A stretch of DNA of 64,000 nucleotides, from assembly GCF_014649955.1 (NCBI RefSeq), contig NZ_BMUA01000026.1, positions 48,672 through 112,671 of the forward strand, written 5' to 3'. Of the stretch, positions 33,136 through 41,670 are shown in pieces. The stretch comes from Streptomyces violascens (GTDB lineage Bacteria; Actinomycetota; Actinomycetes; Streptomycetales; Streptomycetaceae). The translations under genes and the position numbers were made by a program. The notes under the pieces were generated by a model that saw only the letters and a list, made by a program, of their open reading frames with translations, was not told the DNA's origin and made no database searches. Position 1 is the stretch's first letter; the number at the start of each line of letters is the position of its first letter.

Positions 33136-33338
33136 CCCTTGCGTCAACAACCTTGCTACGAACGGGAGTTCGCAACAGAATTCTTCTCACAGAATTCTGC
33201 GAAGTAGGTTCCACGGTAGCGCTTCTGCTGCCATGCTGAGCCGTGGCCGAGCACTTCGCTCTTCTCTCTGCCAGTCGTAGTGACCACTGGCTCTCGCCAA
33301 CTGTCCGCGGAACGCCTCACCTGTGGAGGACCGGGCTC

Positions 33339-33845
33339 ATGACTCTCATCGCACCTAGCAAGCAGGACACCGAGGCGTTGTGCGGCGAGAACATAGAGAC
33401 TGGCCGGGAGTTGGCGTTGGCAGAACACGAGCAGTGGATCGCCAGGGCCGCGGAGCCGGACGGCCCTTTACCCAGCGAGGACTTTGCGTGGCCGAGTCGC
33501 TTCCGGCATGCCTCGAGGGAACTACTCAAACAATGGAGCCTGCCCTGTCTCCTCGACCGCGTCGACACCGCGCTCACTGAGATGCTGACCAACGCCCTGA
33601 TCCACGGTGGAGGCGACACGATCGGCGTTCGACTCATCCGTACGGACAGTGGGGTCCAGGTCGAGGTAGCCGACAGCTCACCGATGCCACCACGTGGGCT
33701 TAACGCTGGTCCCGAAGACGAGAACGGACGCGGCCTGCTCATGGTCCAACTAGTCTCGGACCAGTGGGGTGTTAGGGAGCGATCCTGCGGGCGCGGCAAG
33801 TGGACCTGGGCTTTCCTCGCACCGGCCCGGACGGAGTCCCGATGA
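33339..33845 (+). CDS. RsbW-like ATP-binding (HATPase) regulator
   Basis: A 168-residue GHKL-fold protein. N box: DTALTEMLTNALIHGG; G1: VEVADSSPMPPR; G2: ENGRGLLMVQLVSDQWGV. No dimerisation/His domain is present, so it acts as an anti-sigma-type serine kinase rather than a sensor kinase. ATG 33339 has GGAGG nine bases upstream. It is divergent from the DUF5753/DUF397 pair, the usual arrangement in Streptomyces. Confidence 0.85.
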   Translation: MTLIAPSKQDTEALCGENIETGRELALAEHEQWIARAAEPDGPLPSEDFAWPSRFRHASRELLKQWSLPCLLDRVDTALTEMLTNALIHGGGDTIGVRLIRTDSGVQVEVADSSPMPPRGLNAGPEDENGRGLLMVQLVSDQWGVRERSCGRGKWTWAFLAPARTESR

Positions 33846-33949
33846 CACAGCAGGAAGCGTTCATGCCGCCCTGCACCTGCGCGACGGAGTCAGCGGCCCT
33901 GGCCCGGCTGGTCCAGGCAGCCGACGCACACGGTCCGCCCGGCGCCTAA
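33842..33949 (+). CDS. Small protein (35 aa) coupled to the ATPase gene
   Basis: The ATG overlaps the TGA of the ATP-binding gene (ATGA). The peptide has a CTC pair (MPPCTCATESAALARL) and ends in TAA. Four-base overlap and a continuing GC-rich third-position pattern support translation. Function unknown. Confidence 0.45.
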   Translation: MTQQEAFMPPCTCATESAALARLVQAADAHGPPGA

Positions 33950-33953
33950 AGCT

Positions 33954-34010
33954 GGTCATCTCCCTTGCGCAGCTGGATCCCCTGCCCCGTGGCGCGCTCG
34001 GGAGATGACC
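33954..34010 (+). terminator. Inverted repeat GGTCATCTCCC / GGGAGATGACC
   Basis: Perfect 11-bp arms separated by 35 bp, just beyond the 35-residue ORF. It may end the ATPase transcript, though the loop is long for a terminator. Confidence 0.35.
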
Positions 34011-34229
34011 TCCACACGGGATCCCCCCATCCCCGACCGAGCCCGCGGTGGCGCCCGGGTGGTTGGCGGACCAACGGAGGGACGCGGCACCGATGCCCGA
34101 TTCTGCCGCCGCTGATTGAAGTGGCGTGGGCAGCGTGTGCCCCGGCCGCCCTCCCCCGGGTGGAGCGGCGGCTGGCCCATCCCTTTTCCATGCCTGCCCG
34201 TCCGACGCCAAGAGAATTAGGTGTTCCCC

Positions 34230-34337
34230 ATGACCGCGAGCCTGCGTACAGCGGGTGCCGCGCCCGTCCCTGCCATCGTCACATTCAGCGGTGTACACGT
34301 CGTTGCGGCTGCGGAGGTGCACGACGATGCCCGTTGA
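34230..34337 (+). CDS. Small leader-like ORF (35 aa)
   Basis: ATG 34230 to TGA 34335-34337, ending 11 bases inside the following regulator gene. The peptide, with APVPAIVTFSGVHVVAAAEV, is weakly hydrophobic. The ribosome site is poor. It may be a translation-coupling leader for the winged-helix gene or a chance frame. Confidence 0.3.
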   Translation: MTASLRTAGAAPVPAIVTFSGVHVVAAAEVHDDAR

Positions 34338-35202
34338 CCAGTTGGGCGAGGCAGCCCGCATTCTCCTGTGGCAGATCCAGCACGGCACCTACAAGATCGG
34401 TGATCCCCTCCCCGGTCCTGCCGAACTGGCATGCACGCTCGGTTTTCCCGCCCCGGCCATCCATCACGCCCTGCGCAGTCTGCTCCAGAGCGGGGTCCTG
34501 GACGCTGGGTGGCCGGTCACCGTAGCCGCGCCCAAGCGGTGGCGCATCACGATGCCCGTACCGGCACCAGGCGCAGAACGCCTTGCCCGTCGCATCCAGC
34601 ACCGGATCAAGGAGGGCGAATATGCGGACGGAACCCTGCTCCCGACGGTCGGTGACCTGAGTGCCCAGTTCGGTCTTCCCCACCCCGCCGTACAGGACGC
34701 GCTGCGCCTGCTCGCTGCTCGCAAGATCGTCACCGAGTTCCCGCCCCGAGTCGGGGCGGCCCCGGCGCCCTCGCGCCGCCTCGAGCACGCCCGGGTGTGT
34801 GAGGCCCTGCGTGAAGACCTCGCGAAACGTGGCAGCGGGCCTGGTCGGCTCTCCATCACCCAGGTCGCCCGCACATACGCCGTCGCGCCGGACACCGCCC
34901 TGCTGGCCCTTAAGGCGTTCGCTGCCGAGGGTGTTTCACCGGATCAGCAGTCGGTCTCCAGCACAGAGGCGGTGGCTCAGTGGCTTCGGGACCGCATCGA
35001 CGATGGCACCTACCCGCCCGGTGAGCTCCTCCCCGCCGGCTCGGCCCTCGCCGCCCGCCTCGGTGTTTCTCGCGGCACCATCGATCTCGCCCGCCGACTG
35101 CTCGTCAGCGAAAACCGTCTGGAGACCGGCATCGGCTTCCGCGGTACACGCGTCGCGAGAGCGCCCACGCAAAGCACCCACTCTGCTCGGATCGCCTCGT
35201 GA
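34327..35202 (+). CDS. Protein of four tandem GntR-type winged helices
   Basis: 291 residues with four successive DNA-binding-like domains and no effector domain. Domain 1: LLWQIQHGTYKIGDPLPGPA and AIHHALRSLLQSGVL. Domain 2: RIQHRIKEGEYADGTLLPTV and AVQDALRLLAARKIV. Domain 3 is degenerate: LREDLAKRGSGPGRLSITQV and DTALLALKAFAAEGV. Domain 4: LRDRIDDGTYPPGELLPAGS and GTIDLARRLLVSENRL. Normal GntR regulators have one such domain plus a ligand domain. ATG 34327 has GGAGG nine bases upstream. It may bind a repeated operator or act as an architectural protein. It is followed by two unknown genes on the same strand. Confidence 0.75.
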   Translation: MPVDQLGEAARILLWQIQHGTYKIGDPLPGPAELACTLGFPAPAIHHALRSLLQSGVLDAGWPVTVAAPKRWRITMPVPAPGAERLARRIQHRIKEGEYADGTLLPTVGDLSAQFGLPHPAVQDALRLLAARKIVTEFPPRVGAAPAPSRRLEHARVCEALREDLAKRGSGPGRLSITQVARTYAVAPDTALLALKAFAAEGVSPDQQSVSSTEAVAQWLRDRIDDGTYPPGELLPAGSALAARLGVSRGTIDLARRLLVSENRLETGIGFRGTRVARAPTQSTHSARIAS

Positions 35203-35312
35203 CCCCGGCCCCATGTGACCGGCACGCCCTCCTCCGACTCACACCTACACCCCGCTGAACCCGAAGACGCCCCCGAGACCGACCCGCCATCCCCGCGATC
35301 TCAAGGAAGACG

Positions 35313-36098
35313 ATGCAGGACACCGACAGCACGGAAGCCAACCGGTCCTCAACACCCAGGGCGCGCCTGGCCAGTAGCCCGCGGCCCGCGGCGCTTCAGA
35401 ACGCCCGGGCCGTGCAGGTGGACCCTGTTGAGCGGTCGGCGCGGGAGGAGGCCGTCCATCTGCTGGCGCAGGCCTTGCTGGCCGCGGGGACCGGAAGCGC
35501 GCCGTGGGTCGGCTTCATGCCAGGTGATGCCGCAGTGACCGTTGGGGTCTACGAAGAGGGCCGCGAGGCGCTGTGGAGGTGTCTGCCCGAAATCCGCTGT
35601 GTAGAAGGTGGTGACCCGGCCGCGGCGACCGAGCGGGTTCTGCGCGCACACGCCATCAGGGCCGATGTCACCGTTGTTCCGCTGCCGGCCGGGCTGCACA
35701 TCCTTTTCGAGACCGCCGACGACGCCGTACGCTGCGCGGCCCTGATCAGAGCCCGCCTTCCGTGGGACCTCAGGGTCGTCGACCAGCTACGAACGGGTCT
35801 GCAGCGGGTGGGAGTTGTGCAAGCCGGAGTGCGCGTCGCCGGTCTGGTCCGGGTCTCGGCGCTGCTGCCGTGGGAGGCCGCCGCACTTCACCAGGCCCTG
35901 GGCGGCACCCTTCCCAAGGATTTCGACGAGGACGACCCCGATCACTTGGTCCCCGTTGTCGGGCTGCTGGTCCCGCTCCTGCGCCGCACCGTAGGCGGTG
36001 ATGTCCGGATTGACGTGATCCGGGACCCGGACCGGCCGGTCGTGATCTCTCCGTTGACGGTGGATCAGGCCGAGCGGCTCGGGACCGCCCTCGGCTGA
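35313..36098 (+). CDS. Hypothetical protein (261 aa)
   Basis: Not recognised. AAGGA precedes the ATG. The first 45 residues are disordered (Ser/Pro/Arg). The rest is an alpha/beta protein without membrane segments: EEAVHLLAQALLAAGTG, ADVTVVPLPAGLHILFETAD, HLVPVVGLLVPLLRRTVGGD. Hydrophobic beta-strand and helix spacing suggests a soluble folded domain. It is followed after 12 bp by another unknown gene, so the pair is likely cotranscribed with the four-winged-helix gene. Confidence 0.6.
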   Translation: MQDTDSTEANRSSTPRARLASSPRPAALQNARAVQVDPVERSAREEAVHLLAQALLAAGTGSAPWVGFMPGDAAVTVGVYEEGREALWRCLPEIRCVEGGDPAAATERVLRAHAIRADVTVVPLPAGLHILFETADDAVRCAALIRARLPWDLRVVDQLRTGLQRVGVVQAGVRVAGLVRVSALLPWEAAALHQALGGTLPKDFDEDDPDHLVPVVGLLVPLLRRTVGGDVRIDVIRDPDRPVVISPLTVDQAERLGTALG

Positions 36099-36110
36099 AG
36101 GAAATCCCAC

Positions 36111-37034
36111 GTGAGCATCGCGAACACGCCCATCGAGCAACTGCTTGAGCGGGCCCTTCTGCAGGCCGCATCTGTGCCGCCTGCCTATGACCCGGCGAAT
36201 TCGGCGCGCAGCGGGCCGGATCTGGTCAACTGGCACCTGCGCCGGCTGGGGATCGGCGACATCTGGCTCATGGCGAACGGCCTGGGACACTCGATCCGGG
36301 TCGACGGGCTCGGCTGGTGCCGCGCCGAGGCCCTCGAGGACGCCTTCTGGCCTGACCAGGCCGACCTGTGCGTCGCCGTCACATGGTTCCCGGACCGTCG
36401 GTTCCAACGCCGCTACCTCGCCGGCACCGTGCCCCAGGACACCGAGGACCCATGGCGCGAGCGCACGGATGCCGTCATCACCGCCATCGAATCGACGGGC
36501 TTCGTGGCCGAAGAGCGCGGCCCACGCCGCACCCCCCACCATCACTCCAGCAATAAACTGCTGGTCTACCGGATACCGAACGGACTCAGCCCACAACGCC
36601 AGCCCCCGGACGCTTGGGCGGGCATCGAGCCGTGCCCGCCGAACTTCCGCCGCAAGGCCTGGTACCCGGACAAGTCACCGCAGGACGCCGTTCAGGAAGC
36701 CCTCGACGGCGTCCAGGAATTCGCCCGCCCGCGCTACCGCGCCCCGCACGTGCCCGCCGGGACAGGAGTCTGTCTGGTTCGGGACGTCACTCAGTTGGTC
36801 TGGCCCGTCGGCGCGGAACTGTGCGCCCACCTGATCTGGCGGCCCGCCCCCGAATTCGGCCGCACCGCCGACGGGGCTCTCCCGTCCGGTGCGGCCGAGC
36901 ACTGGACCGCCCGGCTCGCCCAGATCACCGACACCCTCAGCACGGCCGGCTGGCAGGTACGACAGCGCACGCGTCCCTGGGCCCCCCACAGGGACGACTG
37001 TGCCGATCTCCTCGTATGGCGCCCGGCCCGATAG
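36111..37034 (+). CDS. Hypothetical protein (307 aa)
   Basis: Not recognised. GTG 36111 with AAGGAA upstream. Two similar halves can be made out: the first with LCVAVTWFPDRRFQRRYLAG and AVITAIESTGFVAEER, the second with LCAHLIWRPAPEFGRTADGA and QITDTLSTAGWQVRQRTR. Both halves end in a short strand with LLVYR / LLVWRPAR. So the gene is probably an internal duplication of an alpha/beta domain. No enzyme motif or membrane segment is seen. Confidence 0.6.
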   Translation: MSIANTPIEQLLERALLQAASVPPAYDPANSARSGPDLVNWHLRRLGIGDIWLMANGLGHSIRVDGLGWCRAEALEDAFWPDQADLCVAVTWFPDRRFQRRYLAGTVPQDTEDPWRERTDAVITAIESTGFVAEERGPRRTPHHHSSNKLLVYRIPNGLSPQRQPPDAWAGIEPCPPNFRRKAWYPDKSPQDAVQEALDGVQEFARPRYRAPHVPAGTGVCLVRDVTQLVWPVGAELCAHLIWRPAPEFGRTADGALPSGAAEHWTARLAQITDTLSTAGWQVRQRTRPWAPHRDDCADLLVWRPAR

Positions 37035-37137
37035 CCACGGCCCGTGCGTCTGGCTCGACGCACCCTCACCTTCCACAGGAATGAATCTGATGCACCTCGC
37101 TGATATCACTCTCGGCACGGACCGTGCCGGTCTCAGG

Positions 37138-37620
37138 TCAGGGACGTGCGCTGGAATCGGCCCAGTAGTTGGGCAGCATTTCCTTGACCCATGCGGGCTC
37201 ATCGACAGGGCCTCGGGGGCCCATCTCCTCGAACCACGGAAGGAGCGCCAGCACGGGTGTGCCGTCCACGGCATCGAGGTCCGTGACGTGAATGTCGCGT
37301 CCGTCCACGCACAGCAGCCTCGGACGAGAGATGCCGATTTGGTCCGGGCGGCGGTGGTTGCGGTGGGCGAACGTTCCCGTTGCCGGCCAGTTGGGATTGT
37401 TCCGGGGACTGCGGGCGTGGAGCTCAATATCCTCCGGCCTGGCGCGCGTCATCTTCCACACGACCTCTACGTGCGAGAAGGCATCAAGGCCCTGGAGGGT
37501 CTCCACTGGGTACTCGGGGTCCAGGCGGATGATCGCTTCTACGCCGCCCTGGTAGTCGTCGTGGACGGTGGTGTGGCCGCCGACCACCGTGGCGATCTGC
37601 GGAATTTCGAATGCCGGCAC
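37138..37620 (-). CDS. trmO: TrmO-family tRNA methyltransferase (TsaA/YaeB)
   Basis: A 160-residue beta-barrel SAM enzyme. The family signature is FSHVEVVWKMTRA and ARSPRNNPNWPATGTFAHRN, then RPDQIGISRPRLL and LDAVDGTPVLALLPW. TrmO N6-methylates threonylcarbamoyl-A37 of tRNA; some relatives serve in natural-product pathways. GTG 37620 has GGGGAGG six bases upstream. It is a single gene downstream of a regulator on the same strand, with 54 bp between them. Confidence 0.85.
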   Translation of the reverse strand: MPAFEIPQIATVVGGHTTVHDDYQGGVEAIIRLDPEYPVETLQGLDAFSHVEVVWKMTRARPEDIELHARSPRNNPNWPATGTFAHRNHRRPDQIGISRPRLLCVDGRDIHVTDLDAVDGTPVLALLPWFEEMGPRGPVDEPAWVKEMLPNYWADSSARP

Positions 37621-37674
37621 TGCGCGCCTCCCCTGTCCTGCATCGCCCAGGTGCCCTGGGCCGTCGTTGCCCCG

Positions 37675-39063
37675 TCAGCCTATGGTGCGGAGCATCTCGC
37701 TGGCGCGCTGGTCGAGTTCGGTGACATGCCGGCCGCCGCGCTGGCGTACTGGGGACAGGTCGCGCCGCATGCGGACGATGACGTCGCGGGCGCGTCCGGA
37801 GTGGACGCCGGCCATGGTGTCGAGGGCCTGGCTCCAGGTGTGGCAGGCCTCGTCGAGCCGTCCCTGACGGACTTGAACGGCTCCGAGGTAGCCCAGGGTC
37901 ACACTGTGGGTGCGCGTGTAGAGCTGGCGGCGGCGTGTGGCGACGCTGCGCTTGAAGTGGGTTTCAGCGTCCCTCGGCTGCCCCATGTCACGCAGGGCGC
38001 AGGCTGTTTCATGGGCCAGGGAGGCGTCCTGGAAGAAGCCGACACGGCTGGGGGCGTCGTCCCGGTCGGCGCGGGAGAGGTCGCGCTCCGCGCGGCTGAT
38101 GGCCGCGAGGGTGCCTGCACGATCGCCGCTGGCTGCGAGGGCTCGGGCGTGGACGATCGCGAGCAGTGCCCGCTCGCGTTGGCTGGCCTGGCCATAGCGG
38201 TCGTGGGACATGGAAGCGTCGGCCAGGGCGAGCGCTCGGTGAGGGTGCCCGAGGTCGACCGCTTGGTGGGCGAGAGCGCGCAGAATGTGCCCGCTGAGCG
38301 GGCCGTCACCTGCTTCCGCTGCGAGCCGGGCGGCCGCGGTGAGGTAGCGCTGGGCGGTGCGGTGGTGGGAGGCGTCGAAGGCCATCCATCCGGCGAGGTA
38401 CGTCATCTCTGCCACGGCCGAGTAGGTATCGCGACCAATCTGCTCCGTGGCGAAGGTGCTGCCGAGGAGCGGTATGGCCTCGTCACGAAGGTGCCCGGCG
38501 AGGGCTGTTCGCCCGGAGGCTCCACCGCGCTGCTGGTCCCGCGCGGAGTAGAAGGTGGTCAGATTACGGACGTCGTCGATGTCGCTCTGAGCTACCAGCC
38601 GGGGGGAGACGGCCGGGCGTTGCGCCGCCGCGGCAGGAGCAGCTGCCCACCACGCGTCGGTGGGCAGGGCAAGACCGGCAGCCGAGTAAGCGGCGGTCGC
38701 GAGGAGCTTGCGTCGGTGCATATCCAGGTCGTCGCTTCCGATCTCGGCCAGCACGGTCAGGGAATCGACGCGCCAGTCAGGACTGGGGCCGGCCTGGTCT
38801 GCGACGGTGGAGTCCAGACCGATGTCGGTCAGGGTAAGCCGGCGTCCAAGCCTGCGCGACAGCGTCTCGCAGAGGATATGGGGCGTCTGCCCGCTGGGGC
38901 GCACTCCCCTCACCCACTGGGACATGTGGGACCGCGTGACGGCGAGCAGTTCCGTCGCTCCGCACTCCGCGGCGACTCTCACGAAGGCAGCGGCGGCTTG
39001 GCCTTGCTGCCAGCCAGCTTCACTCAGCAGTGCAGCAAGCGCCTCGTTGCGCGTGTAGGCCAT
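37675..39063 (-). CDS. HTH-TPR regulator (462 aa)
   Basis: The N-terminal HTH contains TRSHMSQWVRGVRPSG and HILCETLSRRLGRRLTLTDI, as in Streptomyces regulators that start MAYTRNEALAALLSEAGW. A hydrophobic patch (KLLATAAYSAAGLALPTDAW) follows, then about 280 residues of TPR-like helices (RTAQRYLTAAARLAAEAGDG, YLGAVQVRQGRLDEACHTW). Such proteins couple peptide or protein binding to gene control. The ATG has AGGGGG upstream. It is divergent from a DUF6415 gene. Confidence 0.8.
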   Translation of the reverse strand: MAYTRNEALAALLSEAGWQQGQAAAAFVRVAAECGATELLAVTRSHMSQWVRGVRPSGQTPHILCETLSRRLGRRLTLTDIGLDSTVADQAGPSPDWRVDSLTVLAEIGSDDLDMHRRKLLATAAYSAAGLALPTDAWWAAAPAAAAQRPAVSPRLVAQSDIDDVRNLTTFYSARDQQRGGASGRTALAGHLRDEAIPLLGSTFATEQIGRDTYSAVAEMTYLAGWMAFDASHHRTAQRYLTAAARLAAEAGDGPLSGHILRALAHQAVDLGHPHRALALADASMSHDRYGQASQRERALLAIVHARALAASGDRAGTLAAISRAERDLSRADRDDAPSRVGFFQDASLAHETACALRDMGQPRDAETHFKRSVATRRRQLYTRTHSVTLGYLGAVQVRQGRLDEACHTWSQALDTMAGVHSGRARDVIVRMRRDLSPVRQRGGRHVTELDQRASEMLRTIG

Positions 39064-39313
39064 GGCCTGCCCCCTGGACCGGAGTTGATCTTTAGCACCT
39101 TTAGCGGCATCGGCGCTCGTGCGGGGATGTCGTCGGGCGCCGATTCACGGTTGCCTCAACGTAGCGCTTCCGCCGGGCCGTTCGCGTGCCTGACACCGCC
39201 TCAGATCAACCAACTTGACTTGATTCAACTGGAGTTGTGCCGTGCACCGTTCGCTGGGCGACCGCCCGGACGTCTCTCACCGTGTCACTCCGAGGAGGAA
39301 GGAGAGCGCATGT

Positions 39314-39757
39314 ATGGGGCCCGCCCCGGAACGGGATCACGCCACGGCAGCGGCGGAGACGGTGGCGCTCGTGCTGGACGCGAACTCGCCGCTGCCCGAA
39401 GGCCCCGCCGACGTCGAGGACCTCACGCGGCGCCTTCGCGGCCACATCCACCAGCTGGGCGTCCTCGTTCCGCCCGGAGAGCCCACGCTGAACCATGCGC
39501 AGCAGCTCAGTTCGGCGGGTACTCCCACGGGCTACATGCCCAGCCGAGTGCATCTCGTCATGCTGGCCGAGGTGACCCAAGAACTCGTGGCCACCGTGCG
39601 GGACACGGCGGCGCCCCGGACAGTGCCCACGGCGGGATGGCCCCGGGATGGGGTGTGGTGGAGGCGGTGGCGGCCCAGCCGCAACGCCGTCCGCGGAGTG
39701 GTGTTCGTCCTCGCGATGGCCGTCGTGATCACCGCAGCGTCGCTGCCCCGCCAGTGA
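39314..39757 (+). CDS. DUF6415-like membrane protein
   Basis: 147 residues. ETVALVLDANSPLPEGPADV and DLTRRLRGHIHQLGVLVPP match the DUF6415 family of Streptomyces (small helical proteins near natural-product and regulator genes). One membrane helix lies near the end (VRGVVFVLAMAVVITAASL). GGAG lies upstream of ATG 39314; a GTG at 39242 is a less likely start. Confidence 0.6.
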   Translation: MGPAPERDHATAAAETVALVLDANSPLPEGPADVEDLTRRLRGHIHQLGVLVPPGEPTLNHAQQLSSAGTPTGYMPSRVHLVMLAEVTQELVATVRDTAAPRTVPTAGWPRDGVWWRRWRPSRNAVRGVVFVLAMAVVITAASLPRQ

Positions 39758-39853
39758 GGCAGCCGTGTGGCGTGACAGCCACGCCCTGACACATCGGACC
39801 TGTCCCCCTGTATGCCCCGCTTCTGCGGGCCTTCGCACCACAGATCGGACATC

Positions 39854-40366
39854 ATGGATTTGCCGCGTATCGAGGACCACGCGCTCGTCGGAGACATGCA
39901 GGCCGCGGCTCTGGTGGGCCGCGACGGGTCGACGTTGTGGCTCGGTCTGCCGCGCTTCGACATCCCGCCCGGCCCTCCGGTCGCTGTGAGGGTCGGCGCC
40001 GATTTCGAGACCGCGGCCCTGCCCGAGCAGTCCGCCCGCCAGGCCCTGGACCTGCTGGGCCACATCCGTCCGCACCCGGTGGGCGCCGCGATTGGCACCG
40101 GCGGCCGGTGGGTGCTCATCCTGCCGCCCGGCTCTGGCCAGGGCCTGCACTGGCCCTGGCCGGTGGAACACCGCGATACCGGCGTCCTATCCGTGCCCCC
40201 GCTGAGCGCGGGTCCGGCCGAGGAACGGCACTGGGCCCGGCTCGGCAACAGCGAAGGCCGCCTGTTCACCTCACCCCTGCTGCTGCACGCGGTACTGCCC
40301 CTACTCGCCCCCTTGCGGCCGCCGACTCCGGCCGCCCCAACTGACCCGATGTCCGTGAGGAATTGA
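39854..40366 (+). CDS. Hypothetical protein with a GH15-like N-terminal motif
   Basis: 170 residues. The start, IEDHALVGDMQAAALVGRDG then STLWLGLPRFD, is strikingly like the N-terminal segment of GH15-type glucoamylase/trehalase proteins, but after about 32 residues the similarity ends. The rest (LGHIRPHPVGAAIGTGGRWV, LGNSEGRLFTSPLLLHAVLP) is unrelated and has no catalytic residues. It looks like a small domain grafted onto a glycosidase leader, or convergence. The ribosome site is weak. Its TGA overlaps the start of the conservon cvnA gene (TTGATG), so it is cotranslated with the signalling operon. Confidence 0.55.
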   Translation: MDLPRIEDHALVGDMQAAALVGRDGSTLWLGLPRFDIPPGPPVAVRVGADFETAALPEQSARQALDLLGHIRPHPVGAAIGTGGRWVLILPPGSGQGLHWPWPVEHRDTGVLSVPPLSAGPAEERHWARLGNSEGRLFTSPLLLHAVLPLLAPLRPPTPAAPTDPMSVRN

Positions 40367-41670
40367 TGAGCACCTTTATTGAAGCCGCAGCGGTCACGGT
40401 ACCGACGATGCTGGCCCTGGCAGGCGGAGTCACCGCGTGGCACCTGAGTGTGCGACTGGGGAAGGCGCGGGACAGCGCCGAGCTCCTTGCCCGGCAGCTG
40501 CGGGCCACGGAGGTGTCCCTGGGCGAGGTGGCGGGCCATGTCATCCCTGCGCTGCGGGCGGCAGCGGTGTATCCCGGCGGCGGCCACGGTGTCGGATTCA
40601 CCCCGCCGCTCGAGCTGGCAGGAATCCCGGTGGCGGACAAGGTGCAGGCCGTCGTCGCCTCTGTGGACCAGGCACTTCGGCAGGTGCAGTACGACGGGCA
40701 GATAGCCACCCGTCAGGCGGTGTCCGAGATCCAGGAGGCTGCCGATGTCAAGGCCGCCGAAGCCCGCAGCACAGCCGATCAGGCCGCGCAGGCGGCGGTG
40801 CGGGCCTTCGCCACGTCCCTGGTGGGCAGCGCCGCCCGGGTCAGCCAGCAGATCAGCGAGGGCATGCGCCGGCATGCCGACGACGACGCGTACGCGACGC
40901 TCGTCACCATCGACCGCCTCGTCCAGCAACTGCTCCTGGCCGCGCAGAACTACGTGATCCTCGGCGGGGGGAAACTGCCCCGGCGCTGGCCAGAAACCTC
41001 CCTGACCGACGTGATCCGCGCGGCCATGGGCCACCTCAACGGATTCGAACGGATCACCGTCGAGGAGTCCGACCCGCCCGCCGTGGTCAACCGGGCGGTG
41101 GGACCGGCCGTCCACACGCTCGCCGTACTCCTCGACAACGCACTGCGGAACTCGCCGGCCCCCTCCGAAGTGCGCGTCCGCGTACTGTCCGGCCATCACG
41201 GCACCACCGTGCAGATCGACGACCGCGGACTGGGGATCAACTCCGAGACCCTCCACGACGCACGCCGGCTCCTGGCCGGCGGGCAACTCCAAGCCGTCAC
41301 CCAGCTCGGAGCGCATCCCCGCACCGGGTTCGCCGTAGCTGCAATCCATTCCCGCAACTACGGCTTCAGTGTCGAACTCGAATCTCCGAACGTCTACCAC
41401 GGCACCCGAGCCGAACTCTGGCTGCCCAACGCCCTGTTGACCACACTCACCCAGGCCCCGGCGGCGCCGGCGGAACGCGCACCCGCCGCATCAGAACCCG
41501 CAACCACGCCCAGTGGCCTGACCGTGCGACAGCGTCCCACCGCCACCGCTCCGCAGCGGGCCGCGGGCCCCGCACCGGCCCGGCCCGGCAACCTCATGGC
41601 GGCCGCCGCCTGGGCAGCCGGCACCCGCCGCTCGCGCCAGTCGACCACCTCCACCGAAGGAAGCTCATGA
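40366..41670 (+). CDS. cvnA: Conservon A protein (sensor-kinase-like)
   Basis: A 434-residue protein. One N-terminal membrane helix (TVPTMLALAGGVTAWHLSV), a long helical part with a coiled coil (ADVKAAEARSTADQAAQAAV), then a histidine-kinase-like ATPase domain with LAVLLDNALRNSPAPSEVRV (N box), VQIDDRGLGI (G1) and a degenerate G2 region. No clear phospho-acceptor HisKA box. The C-terminus is Pro/Ala-rich. In Streptomyces, CvnA with CvnB, C and D forms a membrane complex likened to G-protein-coupled signalling. GAGGAA precedes the ATG. All the following genes overlap. Confidence 0.85.
   Translation: MSTFIEAAAVTVPTMLALAGGVTAWHLSVRLGKARDSAELLARQLRATEVSLGEVAGHVIPALRAAAVYPGGGHGVGFTPPLELAGIPVADKVQAVVASVDQALRQVQYDGQIATRQAVSEIQEAADVKAAEARSTADQAAQAAVRAFATSLVGSAARVSQQISEGMRRHADDDAYATLVTIDRLVQQLLLAAQNYVILGGGKLPRRWPETSLTDVIRAAMGHLNGFERITVEESDPPAVVNRAVGPAVHTLAVLLDNALRNSPAPSEVRVRVLSGHHGTTVQIDDRGLGINSETLHDARRLLAGGQLQAVTQLGAHPRTGFAVAAIHSRNYGFSVELESPNVYHGTRAELWLPNALLTTLTQAPAAPAERAPAASEPATTPSGLTVRQRPTATAPQRAAGPAPARPGNLMAAAAWAAGTRRSRQSTTSTEGSS

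Noticed and set aside
37081..37137. ATG after the unknown gene pair, with AGGA before it
   Set aside because: The frame continues only as antisense of TrmO; a GGCACG/CGTGCC repeat there is more likely part of a transcript end.
36889..39789. A 966-codon open frame on the plus strand
   Set aside because: It is antisense to TrmO and the HTH-TPR regulator and follows their codon pattern in mirror image; long empty frames are normal in GC-rich Streptomyces DNA.
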